Positions 63,484 to 64,000 of a stretch of DNA of 64,000 nt are shown in pieces (position 1 is the stretch's first letter; the number at the start of each line of letters is the position of its first letter). Source of the DNA: Bacteroides acidifaciens (lineage in GTDB: Bacteria > Bacteroidota > Bacteroidia > Bacteroidales > Bacteroidaceae). The notes under the pieces are model-generated. The model saw nothing but the letters and a program-made list of their open reading frames with translations. It was not told the DNA's origin and did not search any database. Both the position numbers and the translations under genes were made by a program. The stretch lies in the NCBI RefSeq assembly GCF_024623065.1, contig NZ_JANJZR010000012.1:1-64000 (forward strand). Reading direction: 5' to 3'.

Positions 63484-64000
63484 ATGAAAATAAATAAACT
63501 TTGTATTGCTATATTTTTTTCGGTTGTCGGGTTATTTTCCCTGACTTCCCTGCACGCACAAGAGGCCAAAACTTTGTTTGTGAATATGCCAGACTCTTTG
63601 AGTCCCTTGCTGACTAAAGTGAATCGTGCCGATTGTGTCGATTTTCTGGAAAGCAAAATGAAAGCACTAGTGGAAAATCGTTTTGGAAAGAAATCCGAAA
63701 TGACGGAGCTTGGCAAGGACTATATCCGTATGCAAATCTCTCCGCAAACTACGTGGCAGATGAAAGTGCTTGTGTTGAACGATACAACGAATATTATCTG
63801 TACAATATCTACAGCTTGTGCTCCTGCCTGTGATAGCAGTATCCGTTTTTATACGACGGACTGGAAACCGCTTGCTGAGTCTCAGTTCATCACTTTGCCC
63901 ACAATGAATGATTTCCTGAACACGCCGGATTCCACAAGTACAAGTATATATGCCTTTGACGAAGCACGCCGTCCGGCAGACATACTCTTGATGAAAGCCG
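63484..64000 (+). CDS. DUF3256-type secreted protein (partial, cut by the window end)
   Basis: An ATG at 63484 opens a frame that stays open for 172 codons to the window edge. It has a signal peptide (MKINKLCIAIFFSVVGLFSL, cleavage near HAQEA), then KTLFVNMPDSLSPLLTKVNR and ADCVDFLESKM. TWQMKVLVLND and SACAPACDSSIRFYTTDW continue the pattern of DUF3256, a family of about 200-residue Bacteroidales periplasmic proteins of unknown role. About 20-40 residues are missing. It starts 7 bp after the EamA gene, probably in the same transcript. Confidence 0.8.
   Translation, partial: MKINKLCIAIFFSVVGLFSLTSLHAQEAKTLFVNMPDSLSPLLTKVNRADCVDFLESKMKALVENRFGKKSEMTELGKDYIRMQISPQTTWQMKVLVLNDTTNIICTISTACAPACDSSIRFYTTDWKPLAESQFITLPTMNDFLNTPDSTSTSIYAFDEARRPADILLMKA

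Overview
The window reads as chromosome of a gut Bacteroides species close to B. thetaiotaomicron or B. ovatus. The evidence is a SusC/SusD pair, a one-protein hybrid two-component sensor (HTCS), many -7 boxes of the Bacteroides type TAnnTTTG, an LpxC-FabZ fusion, and GldB-like, DUF4861, DUF6078 and DUF3256-type proteins. No rRNA, tRNA, transposase, integrase or CRISPR array was seen. Species assignment is inference from memory of these families; no database was searched.

Bases 1-19,800 are a polysaccharide utilization locus (PUL). The minus strand carries a beta-propeller glycosidase-like protein, a secreted beta-sandwich protein and the HTCS regulator. Divergent from the HTCS is a plus-strand operon: susC, susD, a large six-hairpin glycosidase-like protein (probably DUF4450) and two fimbrillin-like lipoproteins in the position of surface glycan-binding proteins. 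A PL11 rhamnogalacturonan lyase lies convergent to this operon. The PL11 enzyme, a decayed PL9-type lyase at 20.07 kb, and GH43, DUF4861 and GH28 proteins at 23.9-28.8 kb point to rhamnogalacturonan-I/pectin as substrate.

Bases 20,000-23,900 look remodelled. They hold the PL9 remnant, a roughly 690-bp inverted-repeat element, a 100-nt hairpin, a nucleotidyltransferase/HEPN gene pair, a HAD phosphatase and a second small pseudogene with an internal deletion.

Bases 28,900-64,000 are mostly core genome. In order: fabI, a gldB-like gene and an rsmI-like methyltransferase; a dpp4-lipA-membrane protein group; a blaI/M56 regulator pair with a dyad-rich promoter; miaA; the lipid A genes lpxA, lpxC-fabZ and lpxD with an HD hydrolase; pyrF-prfA-purM; a long minus-strand series phoH, purC, menG, aroE, hydrolase, TPM protein and lemA; two P-loop ATPases; a DUF5715 and a DUF6078 protein; a flotillin/NfeD pair; truA, an EamA transporter and a truncated DUF3256 gene.

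The most unusual signal is between genes. Three intergenic sites (20.95, 36.03 and 57.81 kb) carry arrays of four to eight short palindromes at a 22-23-bp period, about two helical turns. The repeated word differs completely between sites. A separate ATGAGAAAT-based repeat occurs at 20.65-21.34 kb and again at 58.02-58.18 kb, each time beside one of the 22-23-bp arrays. I do not recognise these as a named element class.
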